The notes below the pieces were generated by a model, which was not told the DNA's origin, searched no databases, and saw only the letters and a list, made by a program, of their open reading frames with translations. Shown piece by piece: positions 58,001 through 64,000 of a stretch of DNA of 64,000 nucleotides. Every line of letters starts with the position of its first letter. The first letter of the stretch is position 1. The translations under genes and the position numbers were made by a program. The DNA comes from Undaria pinnatifida (lineage: Eukaryota; Sar; Phaeophyceae; Laminariales; Alariaceae), in the NCBI GenBank assembly GCA_012845835.1, contig JABAKD010000016.1, positions 16,831,625 through 16,895,624 of the forward strand, written 5' to 3'.

Positions 58001-58426
58001 TCTGTCTCCTGCTCACTCTGCGATTCGATCCCTCGAAAACCACGCTTCATATCACACGCAAAAACGCAACCAAAAATAAAAGTAATCCCAACCAAAGACA
58101 CCCGTCTCTCCCACCTTTTTTCGAGGATTTACATAATCCGCTCCACAAGGCGACGGAGGGGGAAGGTCTTCCCCAGCCCCCCCCCCAGCGAATGCCGACC
58201 GCCGAATGTTAGTAGCTTTGAATCCAGGTGGAGTTCCACACGGACTCAAAGGAGCGGAAAACGCAGGGGAGGCTGGTGGGGAGGGGTCCGGGGATGGTGA
58301 TCTTGATCTAGCCGCCGCTGCCGCGGCCGCCGTAGCGGAAGGAGAGCCGTACGCAGGCTTAGCCTTGTCGTTGTTGTCGTGATTAGCGGCGTTGGTGCTG
58401 TTGTCGATATTGTTATTGCTGTTCAT
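33344..58426 (-). CDS. Anoctamin, ANO10/TMEM16K-like, long N-terminal extension
   Basis: TMEM16 proteins are dimeric membrane lipid scramblases or anion channels; ANO10 relatives act at the ER. Minus-strand exons in transcript order: 58426-58115, 57867-57163, 55702-55521, 55039-54861, 54077-53931, 52602-52225, 49772-49586, 48575-48274, 46740-46522, 45189-45061, 43279-42806, 42337-42221, 41605-41490, 41225-41039, 40346-40211, 39419-39352, 38887-38744, 37177-37152, 36721-36561, 35860-35674, 35066-34871, 34009-33344. Phases agree throughout apart from one extra base in a C13 run (57453-57465), giving ~1738 residues. Residues 1-800 are Gly/Pro/Ser-rich. The cytoplasmic domain is ~860-1000 (LLKIRLPRSKLEEV, KRLPLHNQARLETLYNSW). 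Membrane segments include ADYYGEATAFYFAWMGFYT, MPVYALFVILWSSALLVIWR, NLENHKTENKYRNAL, IQFGYVALFSAAFPLAPLL, RRPIALKSGGIGVW and VVTNCALIG. A ~190-residue Ser/Thr-rich tail follows. The start is uncertain: an upstream 5' exon is possible. Confidence 0.92.
33990..34590 (-). repeat. Three intronic copies of the last anoctamin exon's 5' edge
   Basis: The acceptor and first codons of the last exon (CACCACCAG, then TACTGGATGGAGTCC, exon starting 34009) recur with edges at 34186, 34375 and 34578, giving a ~170-205-bp tandem array. The farthest copy reads YWMESSVPG in frame after an intact CACCACCAG acceptor. The middle copy has a stop after YSMES. The nearest reads DWLEPSLPR. Confidence 0.85.
34030..35500 (+). 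repeat. G-rich tracts with many poly-G runs
   Basis: Runs of 7-18 G on the plus strand (non-transcribed for this gene) recur across the last two anoctamin introns, among GGGGAGG and GGGTGGG words. They could form G-quadruplexes and are liable to sequencing-length errors. Confidence 0.85.
35222..35250 (-). repeat. Copy of the exon 35066-34871 5' edge
   Basis: ATAGGGCGGCGT-TTGCCGAAAC (plus strand) repeats ATAGGGCGACGT-CTGCCCGAAAT at the exon start, 184 bp upstream in the transcript. The acceptor CAG is changed to CAA. Confidence 0.65.
35935..36013 (-). repeat. In-frame copy of the exon 35860-35674 5' edge
   Basis: After an intact GGGCAG acceptor the copy reads QWKEALRKEHAMGDVSND, against LWEEALLKEYDMADVLDD in the real exon, 153 bp upstream. 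The frame stays open for ~25 codons. It could be used as an alternative exon start or be a decaying duplicate. Confidence 0.8.
36270..36416 (+). repeat. (CAC)n microsatellite
   Basis: Forty-odd CAC triplets, almost perfect from 36320, in an anoctamin intron; the pre-mRNA carries (GUG)n. Confidence 0.95.
36880..36932 (-). repeat. Copy of the exon 36721-36561 5' edge
   Basis: CGTTGCCTCAG then GGCGCAAAGCTGGATGACC repeats CGTTGCCTCAG then GGTGCAAAGCTGGAAGATC, 211 bp upstream. The acceptor is intact and the reading is AQSWMTVKLKAHV against VQSWKIGKLKAKV. Confidence 0.8.
37196..37290 (+). repeat. GATAACGATATC 12-base tandem repeat
   Basis: About eight units of GATAACGATATC/GATAACGATGTC, close to the acceptor of the 26-base exon. 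Confidence 0.9.
38270..38372 (-). repeat. In-frame copy of the exon 38887-38744 3' edge
   Basis: It reads RLRLAASLCSFMTTGQWWCL then GTAAGAG, against LLRLAASLCSFMTIGQWWYM then GTAGGGG in the real exon, 474 bp downstream. Frame and donor are preserved, and the copied donor is closer to consensus than the original. Confidence 0.85.
39056..39330 (+). repeat. GGTAG pentanucleotide array
   Basis: About 50 GGTAG units with GGATAG and GGTCG variants, ending 20 bp from the donor of exon 39419-39352. Confidence 0.95.
39986..40073 (-). repeat. Copy of the exon 40346-40211 3' edge
   Basis: Shares CTACCAGCTGTGCAAGAAAC and surrounding bases with the exon, 218 bp downstream. The donor GT is changed to GC (CTCG|GCGGGT). 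Upstream of that the copy is frame-disrupted. Confidence 0.8.
42065..42200 (+). repeat. Dispersed repeat family E, copy 2
   Basis: AAGTCGCCGACTAATACTTAG to GCTCGACATGTG; see the copy at 12115-12245. It lies in an anoctamin intron, 20 bp from exon 42337-42221. Confidence 0.55.
43450..43489 (-). repeat. Copy of the exon 43279-42806 5' edge
   Basis: It reads VINHLVGAKIKDGG, against VIDHLVRAKIKDGG in the real exon, 210 bp upstream. The acceptor CAG is lost (GATG|GTG). Confidence 0.8.
43690..43890 (+). repeat. Dispersed repeat family D, copy 2
   Basis: Contains CCTGGGATATTCTTCTCC, GTCCTGTGACCACGGACTTG and GTGAGAGCAACAACAAC, as at 7233-7400 and 51665-51830. Confidence 0.65.
44209..44255 (-). repeat. 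Copy of the exon 45189-45061 3' edge
   Basis: It reads TVGGELFRSEQSQE, against TVSGDLFRSGESQK in the real exon, ~850 bp downstream. The GT donor is replaced by GA, but an open frame continues ~12 codons to a GTACGAG donor at about 44171. Confidence 0.75.
44738..44986. mobile_element. Short TIR element, family B, copy 3
   Basis: Starts GTCATCCCACGGTAGGGG. It contains a perfect 22-base palindrome centred on GTAC (GTTCCTCATGT arms) and AACGAATGCCTTCGAAGTCA. The right end CTTATCGTGGAATGGC is a worn inverted copy of the left. It lies in an anoctamin intron. Confidence 0.6.
45370..45439 (+). repeat. 38-bp direct duplication
   Basis: CCGCGGGTACCCTCAGAGTA plus ~12 further bases occurs twice in tandem. 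Confidence 0.85.
46319..46366 (-). repeat. In-frame copy of the exon 46740-46522 3' edge
   Basis: It reads LLKIWLPRTKLDV then GTAACG, against LLKIRLPRSKLEE then GTATGT in the real exon, ~200 bp downstream. The donor is retained. Confidence 0.8.
46390..46510 (+). repeat. AAGAAC/AACACAAG array
   Basis: Imperfect AAGAAC hexamers directly after the donor of exon 46740-46522 (on the transcribed strand). Confidence 0.85.
47252..47339. mobile_element. 88-bp palindromic-ended element, family C
   Basis: TTAACCCCTTCAGAGCCCCC to AGTTTTAAAGGCGTTA. The ends are inverted copies of each other. The interior CCTCCCTATACTAA and GTAAATTTGTCCCC is shared with 54504-54592, 54680-54768 and 56316-56403. Confidence 0.75.
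47483..47590. mobile_element. Family C element, inverted, with insertion
   Basis: The same element in reverse orientation (TTAACGCCATTACAATTGG to GCTCTAAAGCGGTTAA), enlarged to 108 bp by a T/G-run insertion. Confidence 0.65.
48907..48947 (-). repeat. Copy of the exon 49772-49586 3' edge
   Basis: GTTGGATAGTATGGAGGC-GGGTGAG then GTAGGG repeats ACTGGATAATATGGAGGC-GGATCAG then GTAAGA, 680 bp downstream. A GT donor is retained. Confidence 0.75.
49785..50220 (+). repeat. GGGATGGGTAT/GGGACGGGTAT minisatellite
   Basis: Imperfect 6- to 12-base units (ATGGGATGGGTATGGGACGG) in the intron before exon 49772-49586. A long open frame on the minus strand through it reads Pro/Ser/His repeats and is probably an artefact. 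Confidence 0.9.
50341..51030 (+). mobile_element. 5'-truncated LINE reverse transcriptase
   Basis: An open frame with no internal stop runs to 51201. It begins LWGVLYADDAGIVSRS; YADD is the RT catalytic box with its two aspartates. After it come FGLTVSEVKAEIMCL, QFVYLGGAITADSDLSIEI, the RRLWRAWACF block, VVETLLYGCTTWS, HHSMLLRCLGWRKRNRDDH and RRILFAGFVARVGEERLPQR, the order found in the RT-thumb and C-terminal part of non-LTR retrotransposons. The fingers/palm N-terminal part and any endonuclease are absent, the usual 5' truncation. It is antisense to the anoctamin in an intron. Similarity is lost at a G-rich tract (51030-51113). The uninterrupted frame suggests a fairly recent insertion. Confidence 0.92.
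51122..51300 (-). CDS. Candidate additional anoctamin exon
   Basis: After a CCTAG acceptor the minus strand reads ELTKDGIGLIEGIKCIINGT and continues RMQQGEEARAVLRYLVTAIG, RPTNFKTMMVRPSLQSLG to a GTACGA donor. The composition is strikingly protein-like, unlike its surroundings. It accepts phase 0 from exon 52602-52225 (ending CMYAMLFQ), but its phase-2 end does not fit the next exon as modelled (phase 0 at 49772) unless that exon starts elsewhere or the G11 run there (49720-49730) is one base wrong. It could also be an alternative exon or the relic of another gene carried with the LINE. I do not recognise the domain. Confidence 0.45.
51665..51830 (+). repeat. Dispersed repeat family D, copy 3
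   Basis: CCTGGGGTATTCCTCAGC, GTCCCGTGACCACGGACTTG and GTGAGAGCAACAACAAC. It leads directly into the AAC microsatellite below. Confidence 0.7.
51818..52056 (+). repeat. (AAC)n microsatellite
   Basis: About 80 AAC triplets with AGC interruptions, continuous with the AAC tail of the family D repeat and probably an expansion of it. Poly-Cys, poly-Leu, poly-Val and poly-Thr frames over it are artefacts. Confidence 0.95.
52860..53120 (+). repeat. (AAGAAC)n hexanucleotide array
   Basis: Imperfect AAGAAC units with AAAATCAAGGCCAAGA interruptions that themselves recur four times. Confidence 0.95.
53239..53300 (-). repeat. Copy of the exon 54077-53931 3' edge
   Basis: CGCATCGCACTTGTGACCAA and CTTCAGAACACC then GTGAGTTA repeat the exon end (GTGAGTTC donor), ~690 bp downstream. 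The donor is intact, but a two-base insertion breaks the frame. Confidence 0.8.
53305..53830 (+). repeat. (ACCAAC)n array
   Basis: Over 500 bp of ACCAACACC, CACCAC and AACAAC words, perfect ACCAAC hexamers from about 53602 to 53670 and 53715 to 53765. Confidence 0.95.
54350..54390 (-). repeat. Copy of the exon 55039-54861 3' edge
   Basis: It reads LLDDLPEEAEEE then GTGGGT-like context, against LLDDLQEEE then GTGGGT, ~510 bp downstream. The copy reads AAGTGGGT at the edge. Confidence 0.75.
54504..54768. mobile_element. Two family C elements and a fragment
   Basis: 54504-54592 and 54680-54768 are ~89-bp copies of the element at 47252-47339 (CCTCCCTATACTAAT, CAAGTAACTTGTCCCC, AAAGGCGTTAA). 54615-54678 is a partial third copy (CCAATTCCAAGTGTTTTGTC). 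Confidence 0.7.
55139..55302 (-). repeat. Two copies of the exon 55702-55521 3' edge
   Basis: Edges at 55242 and 55139 repeat the last ~60 bases of the exon (GTTGGGCGG, GTCGAGGCTCTCTC on the plus strand). The nearer copy keeps a GTGAGG donor, and the farther one has lost it (ACAAGG). Spacing is 279 and 103 bp. Confidence 0.85.
55952..56130 (+). repeat. ~80-bp direct duplication
   Basis: GATACAGGGATCTCCTGTCC to CAAAACAAAAACGGTT occurs twice, about 90 bp apart, almost identically. Confidence 0.9.
56316..56403. mobile_element. 88-bp family C element, best-preserved ends
   Basis: TTAACCCTTTAGAG at the left and TTCTAAAGGCGTTAA at the right form inverted termini. Same length and interior as 47252-47339. 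Confidence 0.75.
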
Positions 58427-59399
58427 GTTGCTGTTGTTGTCGGTTTCGTTAGGCAGGTAAAAAGAGAGTTTTTTCGATGCAGACGTAGGCGTGTTTGCTG
58501 TGGAGGAAGGATTTCGGCGAAGAGGAGACGGGCTCCTCGTGGGCTGGAGGAGGCAGGAGGTTGGAGGGGGAGGGGGGGGACGAGGGAAGGGAGGGAGGGA
58601 GGGAGGGAGGGAGGGAGGGAGGGAGGGAGGGAGGGAGGGAGGGAGGGAGGGACGAGAAAGTAAGCGAAGAGAGCGAGAAATATCGAACTACCGCGAGAGA
58701 TGGCGCGTAAGCGTGGACGCGATGATCCGTCGACGCATATCAAGGCAATGCATTAACGTTCGTAACCCGCACCAGGTGCAGCAGTGGTCACCGCTACTCC
58801 TTGCTGTGTGAGGGACATGCGCTTGACGGCGGGTATAACAGCTCAACACGAATGCCTGGCTTTATTTAATCTCTTGAGGACTACTACTGCGCCCAAGTAT
58901 TGGGGGCGAAAACCACTTAAAATTAATACCGGCATGTCATACCTTCTACACTCTGAAAAAGGGACAACGACCCATTCGTCTGGGACACATCTTATTTATT
59001 ATTACAAGCTTCCCCTTGAGGGTGTCGTCGGCTTGAAATTCCCGGGGGGGGGGTCGCAAGATGAAAAGCAGGCCCAAAACTCTTGTCAAAACTGTAGGGA
59101 AAAACAAATAGCCACCGCACAAATAGCCCACCGCACAAATAGCCCGGCAAGTAATACCGACCAACCCATACGAGTCTATGGCTTGTTCTGTAATAGGATC
59201 CTTTTTGTACCGTTGAAATGACCAACTATTGTACTATAATATTACATTGGAAACCCCATTCCACGCTAATTCCAACTAGTGTTTCGCCAAAAAAAAGGGT
59301 GCAGAACTAGAAGGCTTGTCACGCTGTAGGCGTGGGCTGGGTCGGGTCGGGTCAGGCCGAGCGGCGTATTAGCCTGAAATTGCTGCGAAACTACACGTC
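58427..59399. other. Upstream of the anoctamin; GGGA microsatellite
   Basis: 58588-58652 is a perfect (GGGA)16-type run. The region should contain the anoctamin promoter or a further 5' exon, but I see neither securely. A family C-like fragment is near 59245-59320. Confidence 0.5.
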
Positions 59400-59680
59400 G
59401 CCCAATAGTTGGTATTCTGATGTCCTATGGTTGGCATTCCGCCCCTGTGGTTGGTATTCTGATGTCGTATGGTTGGTACTCCGATACCCTTTGGTTGGTA
59501 TTCTGATGCCCTACAGTAGGTATATAAAAATTGTGTTCTGATACCCTATGGTTGGTGTTGTGATGTCGCTGCAGTCTGATGCCACCATACGTAGACCCCA
59601 TGGTTGGCATTGCGGTGCCGTACGGTTGGCGCTCTGATACTCTTACGGTTGATATTCTGATGCCACCGCAGTTCGACGCA
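59400..59680 (+). repeat. Minisatellite, ~22-bp units TATGGTTGGTATTCTGATGC
   Basis: About eleven diverged units. Confidence 0.9.
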
Positions 59681-59775
59681 AGTCGCGACCACCGCGGCGT
59701 GTTGGTGGAGAAACACCGAGCGTGCCAGAGTTACGACAGAGGTCAGATAACATTACATGACACCCCATCGCACTC

Positions 59776-59850
59776 TGGCACAGCCCAGCTCAGCCCAGCC
59801 CGGCCCAGCCTAGCCCAGCCCAGCCCTAGCCCAGCCCAGCCCAGCCCAAG
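59776..59850 (+). repeat. (CAGCC)n array
   Basis: About fifteen CAGCC/CAGCT pentamers. Confidence 0.9.
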
Positions 59851-60389
59851 ACAGAATAGAACAGCACCGCAAGCCAATGTACAGCGCAGAATCGCACAGC
59901 ACTGCACTCACTGCGAAGCACAGCACGGCATCGGCGCATTACCATAGCCGCGCGGTGCTCAAATACTTGGGACCCGACCAAGCAAACAAGTCGACTACTG
60001 CGAAAAAAATGTTTGGGCTGAGAGGGCGGCATAGATCTTGTCCCAGTTTCAACCAACTTATGAAAACATCCTAGCCTTTAAACCCTAACGCGGGGATGCG
60101 CGCACGGGGGTACGCACACAAGGGTCCCACACGGTATCATCATCATTATGACTGGCCGTTCCCTGGCCTGTCCAATTTACCAGTCAGCGTCCCTGCCCGA
60201 GGTACAAAAAACGCAGAAAACAGATTTCACATATTAACGTTCAGGTTAACCAAGAAGTCTGAAGCAGGGCTGGGTGCATGCATAAGAGAGTCACACGGCC
60301 GGCATTACCCCTATCCTTGGTCATTACCTGCCACTTTCGGTATCCAAGCCGTGTCCCACGACTATAAAAAACACGCATACAAATGGATA

Positions 60390-60860
60390 TGACAAGATGA
60401 GATCAAACCCGAAAAAAAACAAGCTGGCCGTGTTCTTCTCCCATAAAAGCACACACAAACACAAAAAAAAGGTGCAGACAAGATGCGGTCAACTCCGTGA
60501 AAACATCCTAGTCGCTCGCGCCCCAACTCCATATAAAAAACACACATAAAAATGGTGCTGAAAAACATGTGGTCAACACGCGTAAGAAAACACACTGGCC
60601 GCGTTCCACTAGCTAGCATAAAAGACGCTCGTACACAAGGAAGATAAGGTCAGACCCGTAAGAAAACAAGCTACCCGCCCCGCCCCAACCGTACAAAAAA
60701 AAAAAACACGCACAAAATAAACCAACAAGATGGGTTCGAGCCCGCAAAAAAAACAAGCCAACCGCCGCCCCAACCCTATAAAAAAACACACACACTCTCA
60801 TGCAGAAGAAGCTAACAACATGGGGTCGATCGAGCCCGTCAGAAACAAAGCTAGCCGCGT
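60390..60860 (+). repeat. Minisatellite with CCGTAAGAAAACAAGC units
   Basis: About six diverged 75-110-bp units. Each has ACAAGATG-GGTC, CCCGTAAGAAAACAAGCT, GCCCCAAC, then a TATAAAAAACACACAC stretch. Confidence 0.8.
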
Positions 60861-61140
60861 CCACGGCAGAACATCACAGGAGCAGCAACAGCAGTCGCCG
60901 TCAAACATGCTACAGGGGGTAGGTACCCCGGCCTACGAACGCCCGGTGACACCCGAATTTGACCACTCTCATCTCAGGTTGGGTATAGGGTTGAGTATAG
61001 GCGTCACAAGGCGTGACAAGCCGATTATACCGCCCTTAAGTCCCAAACGCTCTTATCTAGAGCGCTCCAAGACCGAGGTGCCCACTACTATTGTATACAG
61101 GAGACAGCGAGTAAACTCCTTGGCTGACGGCCCAAGATGA
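60730..61140 (+). CDS. Open reading frame, unrecognised
   Basis: 136 codons from ATG to TGA. The first ~40 codons run through the minisatellite. The rest (YERPVTPEFDHSHLRLGIG, RRDKPIIPPLSPKRSYLERS) has balanced, non-repetitive composition and could be a terminal exon, but I see no domain and no partner exon. It may be chance. Confidence 0.2.
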   Translation: MGSSPQKKQANRRPNPIKKHTHSHAEEANNMGSIEPVRNKASRVHGRTSQEQQQQSPSNMLQGVGTPAYERPVTPEFDHSHLRLGIGLSIGVTRRDKPIIPPLSPKRSYLERSKTEVPTTIVYRRQRVNSLADGPR

Positions 61141-61390
61141 GTCTTGACGCGCGGTTTGACAGCTCGACTGACCACCCCTGTACACTAAAACCCAGGTACT
61201 ATTAATCTATTAATAAGACCAAAATAAGTCGTGATGCTAGACCGTGGTTCGACCCCGGGATTGACCGCCCCTGTACACTAAAACAGGACACTAAGGCCAA
61301 AAGAAGCCTTGATGCTAGACCGCGGTTTGACCTCATGACCGACCGCCTCTTGCACTAAATCCAGTATAACAAGGCCGAAAGAGACCTGAC
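61130..61390 (+). repeat. Minisatellite, three ~75-90-bp units
   Basis: Units share CTTGATGCTAGACCGCGGTT, TGACCGCCCCTGTACACTAA and AAGGCCAAAAGA. Confidence 0.85.
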
Positions 61391-61769
61391 GCGCCAAACA
61401 ATGGCAGGCGCCTACGTATCGTATTTCAGCAGCAGTGTCGTACATAGATGCGCACAGCAGGCAAATAAAGCGAACGTACAACCAAGAAAAAGAAAAGAAA
61501 AAAGACTCACGCAGTGTACGGTGGAACAACTACCACCGAACTCATTCCCTACCCCCACTAGACAACATCCAGCACTCGTTCTGCCGGAGGAATCGTCGCA
61601 ATTATGCAACAAGCTCTCATCCCTTACACAGCCGTGTATCACCACACACCCCCCCGACAAAAAAAAACGCTGGACAAAAGAAAAGGGTCGTGGACGACTG
61701 CAGCCTACAGCTAAACCCTGAAGGGTGAGCAGCACGCCTTTCAAATGACATTACGCTAAAACAAAAACT

Positions 61770-62110
61770 GAGATGCTGGGCAAACGAAAAGCGCACAACC
61801 TATCGGTAAGAGCCGTGTCATACCCCTCGAATGAAAAACAACGAAAAAAGAAATGCTCAGATGCTGGCCATAAGAAAAGCAAAAACAACCTATCCGTAGG
61901 AGCCGCGCCATACCCTTCACACGCAAAACGCAGAAAAAAAATCCTCAGGTGCTGGGCATACGAAAAGCACGCAGCCCATCGGTAAGACCCGTATCATACC
62001 CTTCAAACGAAAAGCTCAAACAAAAATTCCTAAGATGCTGGACACACAAAAAGCACACAACTCATCGGTAAGAGCCGTTCACCGCCACACCCGTTGGGCA
62101 AATAAAAAGG
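61770..62110 (+). repeat. Minisatellite, four ~87-bp units
   Basis: Units share AGATGCTGGGCA-ACGAAAAGC, CCCATCGGTAAGAGCCG and TCATACCCTTC-AACG. Confidence 0.9.
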
Positions 62111-62759
62111 CGGCACCATCGCTTGCGCTAGTGTGCTCTCTCCTCCTCGGACCCGACAAACAACCAAGGGTGAGTTTAGTAGGCCACGAGTAGATACTCT
62201 GGGATACACCGGGTACTGACGAAATTGCCTACCCGGGTACGCACATACCCGTAAAAAAATGTGCCTTACGCACCCTTGCAAAACAACCAACCCACCGCCG
62301 TTCATCGCTTCCCGCTGTGGGTGGGGAAAGAAAGAAACGCATCGTTTGCGCGCGCGTTTCCCCCCTGACTACATACAAAAACACACACAATCCATCCGTG
62401 AAAACCGAAGCATTCGTGGTTCAGGGAATCAACTAAACAGAGAGCCATCGCTTAATCGCTCGTATCCCCCTGTTTACACAAAAAAAAAATGAAAAACTAC
62501 TGCTGGTACAATTTGTGTCGGGCGCGATCTCCGAATCGCACGCAGCTAGGTTGCAAAGACGACTTTTGACGAAGTCCTTGATCTCAAAAGCTGGCGTGTC
62601 TTTTTTTTTCACACACAAAAAACGCGCGCAGTTCTTTCACGTCTGGGGCGTCTTTTATTTTTTTGACAAGGTATATTTTTATTTTTATATGCAAGCACAC
62701 AACCCTTGAGTCAGCCGTTGTCAGGTTGTCATCCGCCGTAGGGTAAACAAAGACGTCAT
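62111..62759. other. No gene seen
   Basis: Unremarkable apart from GGGTACGCACATACCCG near 62240, similar to the TACCCGGG words at 63185-63400. Confidence 0.5.
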
Positions 62760-62995
62760 CGATTGCATCGCTCTGCGCTGGCGCCCCATATACAAAAACG
62801 CAACATAAAAACCGATCGCTAACATCGCTCTGCGCTTGCGTCCCATACACAAACACGCAACACGAAAACCGATCGCTAACATCGCTCTGCGCTCGCGTCC
62901 CATACACAAACACGCAACACAAAAACCGATCGCTAACATCGCTCTGCGCTCGCACCCCTGACACAAAAACGCAACACAAAAAACGATCGTCAGCC
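62760..62995 (+). repeat. Minisatellite, four ~60-bp units
   Basis: Nearly identical units CGATCGCTAACATCGCTCTG, CGCTCGCGTCCCATACAC, AAACACGCAACAC. The minus strand reads a repeated SDRFLCCVFVYGTRAQ peptide; I treat this as incidental. Confidence 0.9.
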
Positions 62996-63184
62996 CGCTG
63001 GAGACGACAAGCATGCCATGAGCGAAAGGGGGAGGCGGGGGGGGGATTTTGCAATCAACGCGCCTCTGAAAATACCTACCGTACCCTGCGCCCGAACAAT
63101 GACACACGCAAATAATTGGGAGCAAACAGCTACTACTAATGATAAGCATACAAACATGCCGAGACACAAAGGATTTATCAAATA

Positions 63185-63400
63185 GGTTAGGGTATTTACT
63201 CTGGGGTACCTGGCTGGGTACCGCACGGGGTTCCTGGCCGGGTACCGCACGGGGTTCCTGGGTACCACCGCACCTGGCTACGTTGGTCATACCCGGGTAT
63301 CAAGGATACCCGCGTCCAGGCGTACCCGGGTATCGAACACGGTTATGTTGGCCATACCCGGACACTCACCCGGGTACATTTAGAGTAGATACCCTACTAA
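63185..63400 (+). repeat. TACCCGGGTA-rich array
   Basis: Repeated CTGG-TACCGCACGGGGTTC (two units of ~29 bp), then TACCCGGGTATC palindromes. Confidence 0.85.
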
Positions 63401-64000
63401 GCAAACCAAACCCAACGTTTGGAAGATACACGTTGTACGCCATCAAGCCGACAACACGGTATTGCGGTGGCAAAAAAAACGCGCCGTCGTCCGACTGCGC
63501 GTCGCATGGCATCAGCAGTCGAAAACGCAGCCCACGGCAACAAAAAAGGAGCGCCGCCACGATACGTAAACCAAAACATGCGAAAAACACTAATACACTA
63601 AAGAAAAGAAAAGAAAAGAAAACACGAAAACACAAAAAATGATTAGTGTTCCAGTACCATACAAGTATAAATGCCAAATACCTAAAAGTTAGAAACCAAA
63701 AGCGCCAAAAAAACACGCCAGGCAAATATCTGGGATGCATATAGACTATACCAGAAAGTACAAAATACAACAGATGCCTGTTGGTACATAGTTTGCACCA
63801 TGCACCCACATACGCACAGCCTCGTGTTTTCCTCCCGAAGAAGCATCAAAACGACGGGATGGGTCGATCGGTGTGCACGAATCAACCAACCAGTCAGGCA
63901 TACGTGAAATCCGAAAAGTACCACAGAAGAAAGTACCCTCCAGACTCCTTCCCTCGACTACAGCAGCAGCACTACCATACAGTAGTGGTTCCTGTATAGT
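63401..64000. other. No gene seen
   Basis: A/C-rich sequence with an AAAGAAAAG run at 63601-63620. No coding region was recognised. Confidence 0.5.

Noticed and set aside
62760..62995. Repeated SDRFLCCVFVYGTRAQ peptide as a gene for a repeat protein
   Set aside because: The array is a 60-bp minisatellite; the frame has no start context, signal or unique flanking coding sequence.
59400..63400. CRISPR array
   Set aside because: Repeats are directly adjacent minisatellite units without unique spacers, in a eukaryotic genome.

Overview
This is eukaryotic nuclear DNA, most likely from a photosynthetic stramenopile; a brown alga or close relative fits best, but the species is not proven. Three lines of evidence support this. 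(1) All genes are split by many long GT-AG introns. (2) The nucleoside diphosphate kinase has a signal peptide followed by Phe at the predicted cleavage point (ALG|FVVP, and ASA|FAG ten residues on), the bipartite plastid-targeting signature of organisms with secondary red plastids. (3) A flagellar dynein regulatory complex gene implies motile flagellated cells. The DNA is extremely rich in simple repeats, minisatellites and small inverted-repeat elements.

Layout. 878-16999 (+): thirteen exons of DRC3 (LRRC48), complete at the 3' end, with the N-terminal ~50 codons not found in the window. 18218-24182 (-): a complete four-exon, 204-codon plastid-type nucleoside diphosphate kinase. 24183-33343: about 9 kb without a recognisable gene, largely tandem repeats including a self-complementary satellite. 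33344-58426 (-): a 25-kb, 22-exon anoctamin of the ANO10/TMEM16K type with an ~800-residue low-complexity N-terminal extension; a 5'-truncated LINE reverse transcriptase lies antisense in one of its introns. 58427-64000: no secure gene, but a succession of distinct minisatellites. The exons of all three genes were joined by eye with consistent phase at every junction, except for one single-base frameshift at a 13-base homopolymer in the anoctamin.

The three genes have no obvious shared pathway (axoneme, plastid nucleotide metabolism, membrane lipid/ion transport). DRC3 and NDK converge tail to tail 1.2 kb apart.

The most unusual observation is a systematic one. Many exon edges are followed or preceded, 70 to 850 bp away inside the adjoining intron, by a degenerate partial copy of that same edge, often including its splice site. 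I count such 'exon-edge echoes' for 13 of 22 anoctamin exons (one with three copies, one with two) and 3 of 13 DRC3 exons. They look like local tandem duplications across exon-intron junctions and may be a footprint of intron growth and a source of decoy or alternative splice sites. In addition, at least three families of short terminal-inverted-repeat elements (about 253, 270 and 88 bp) recur in the introns.
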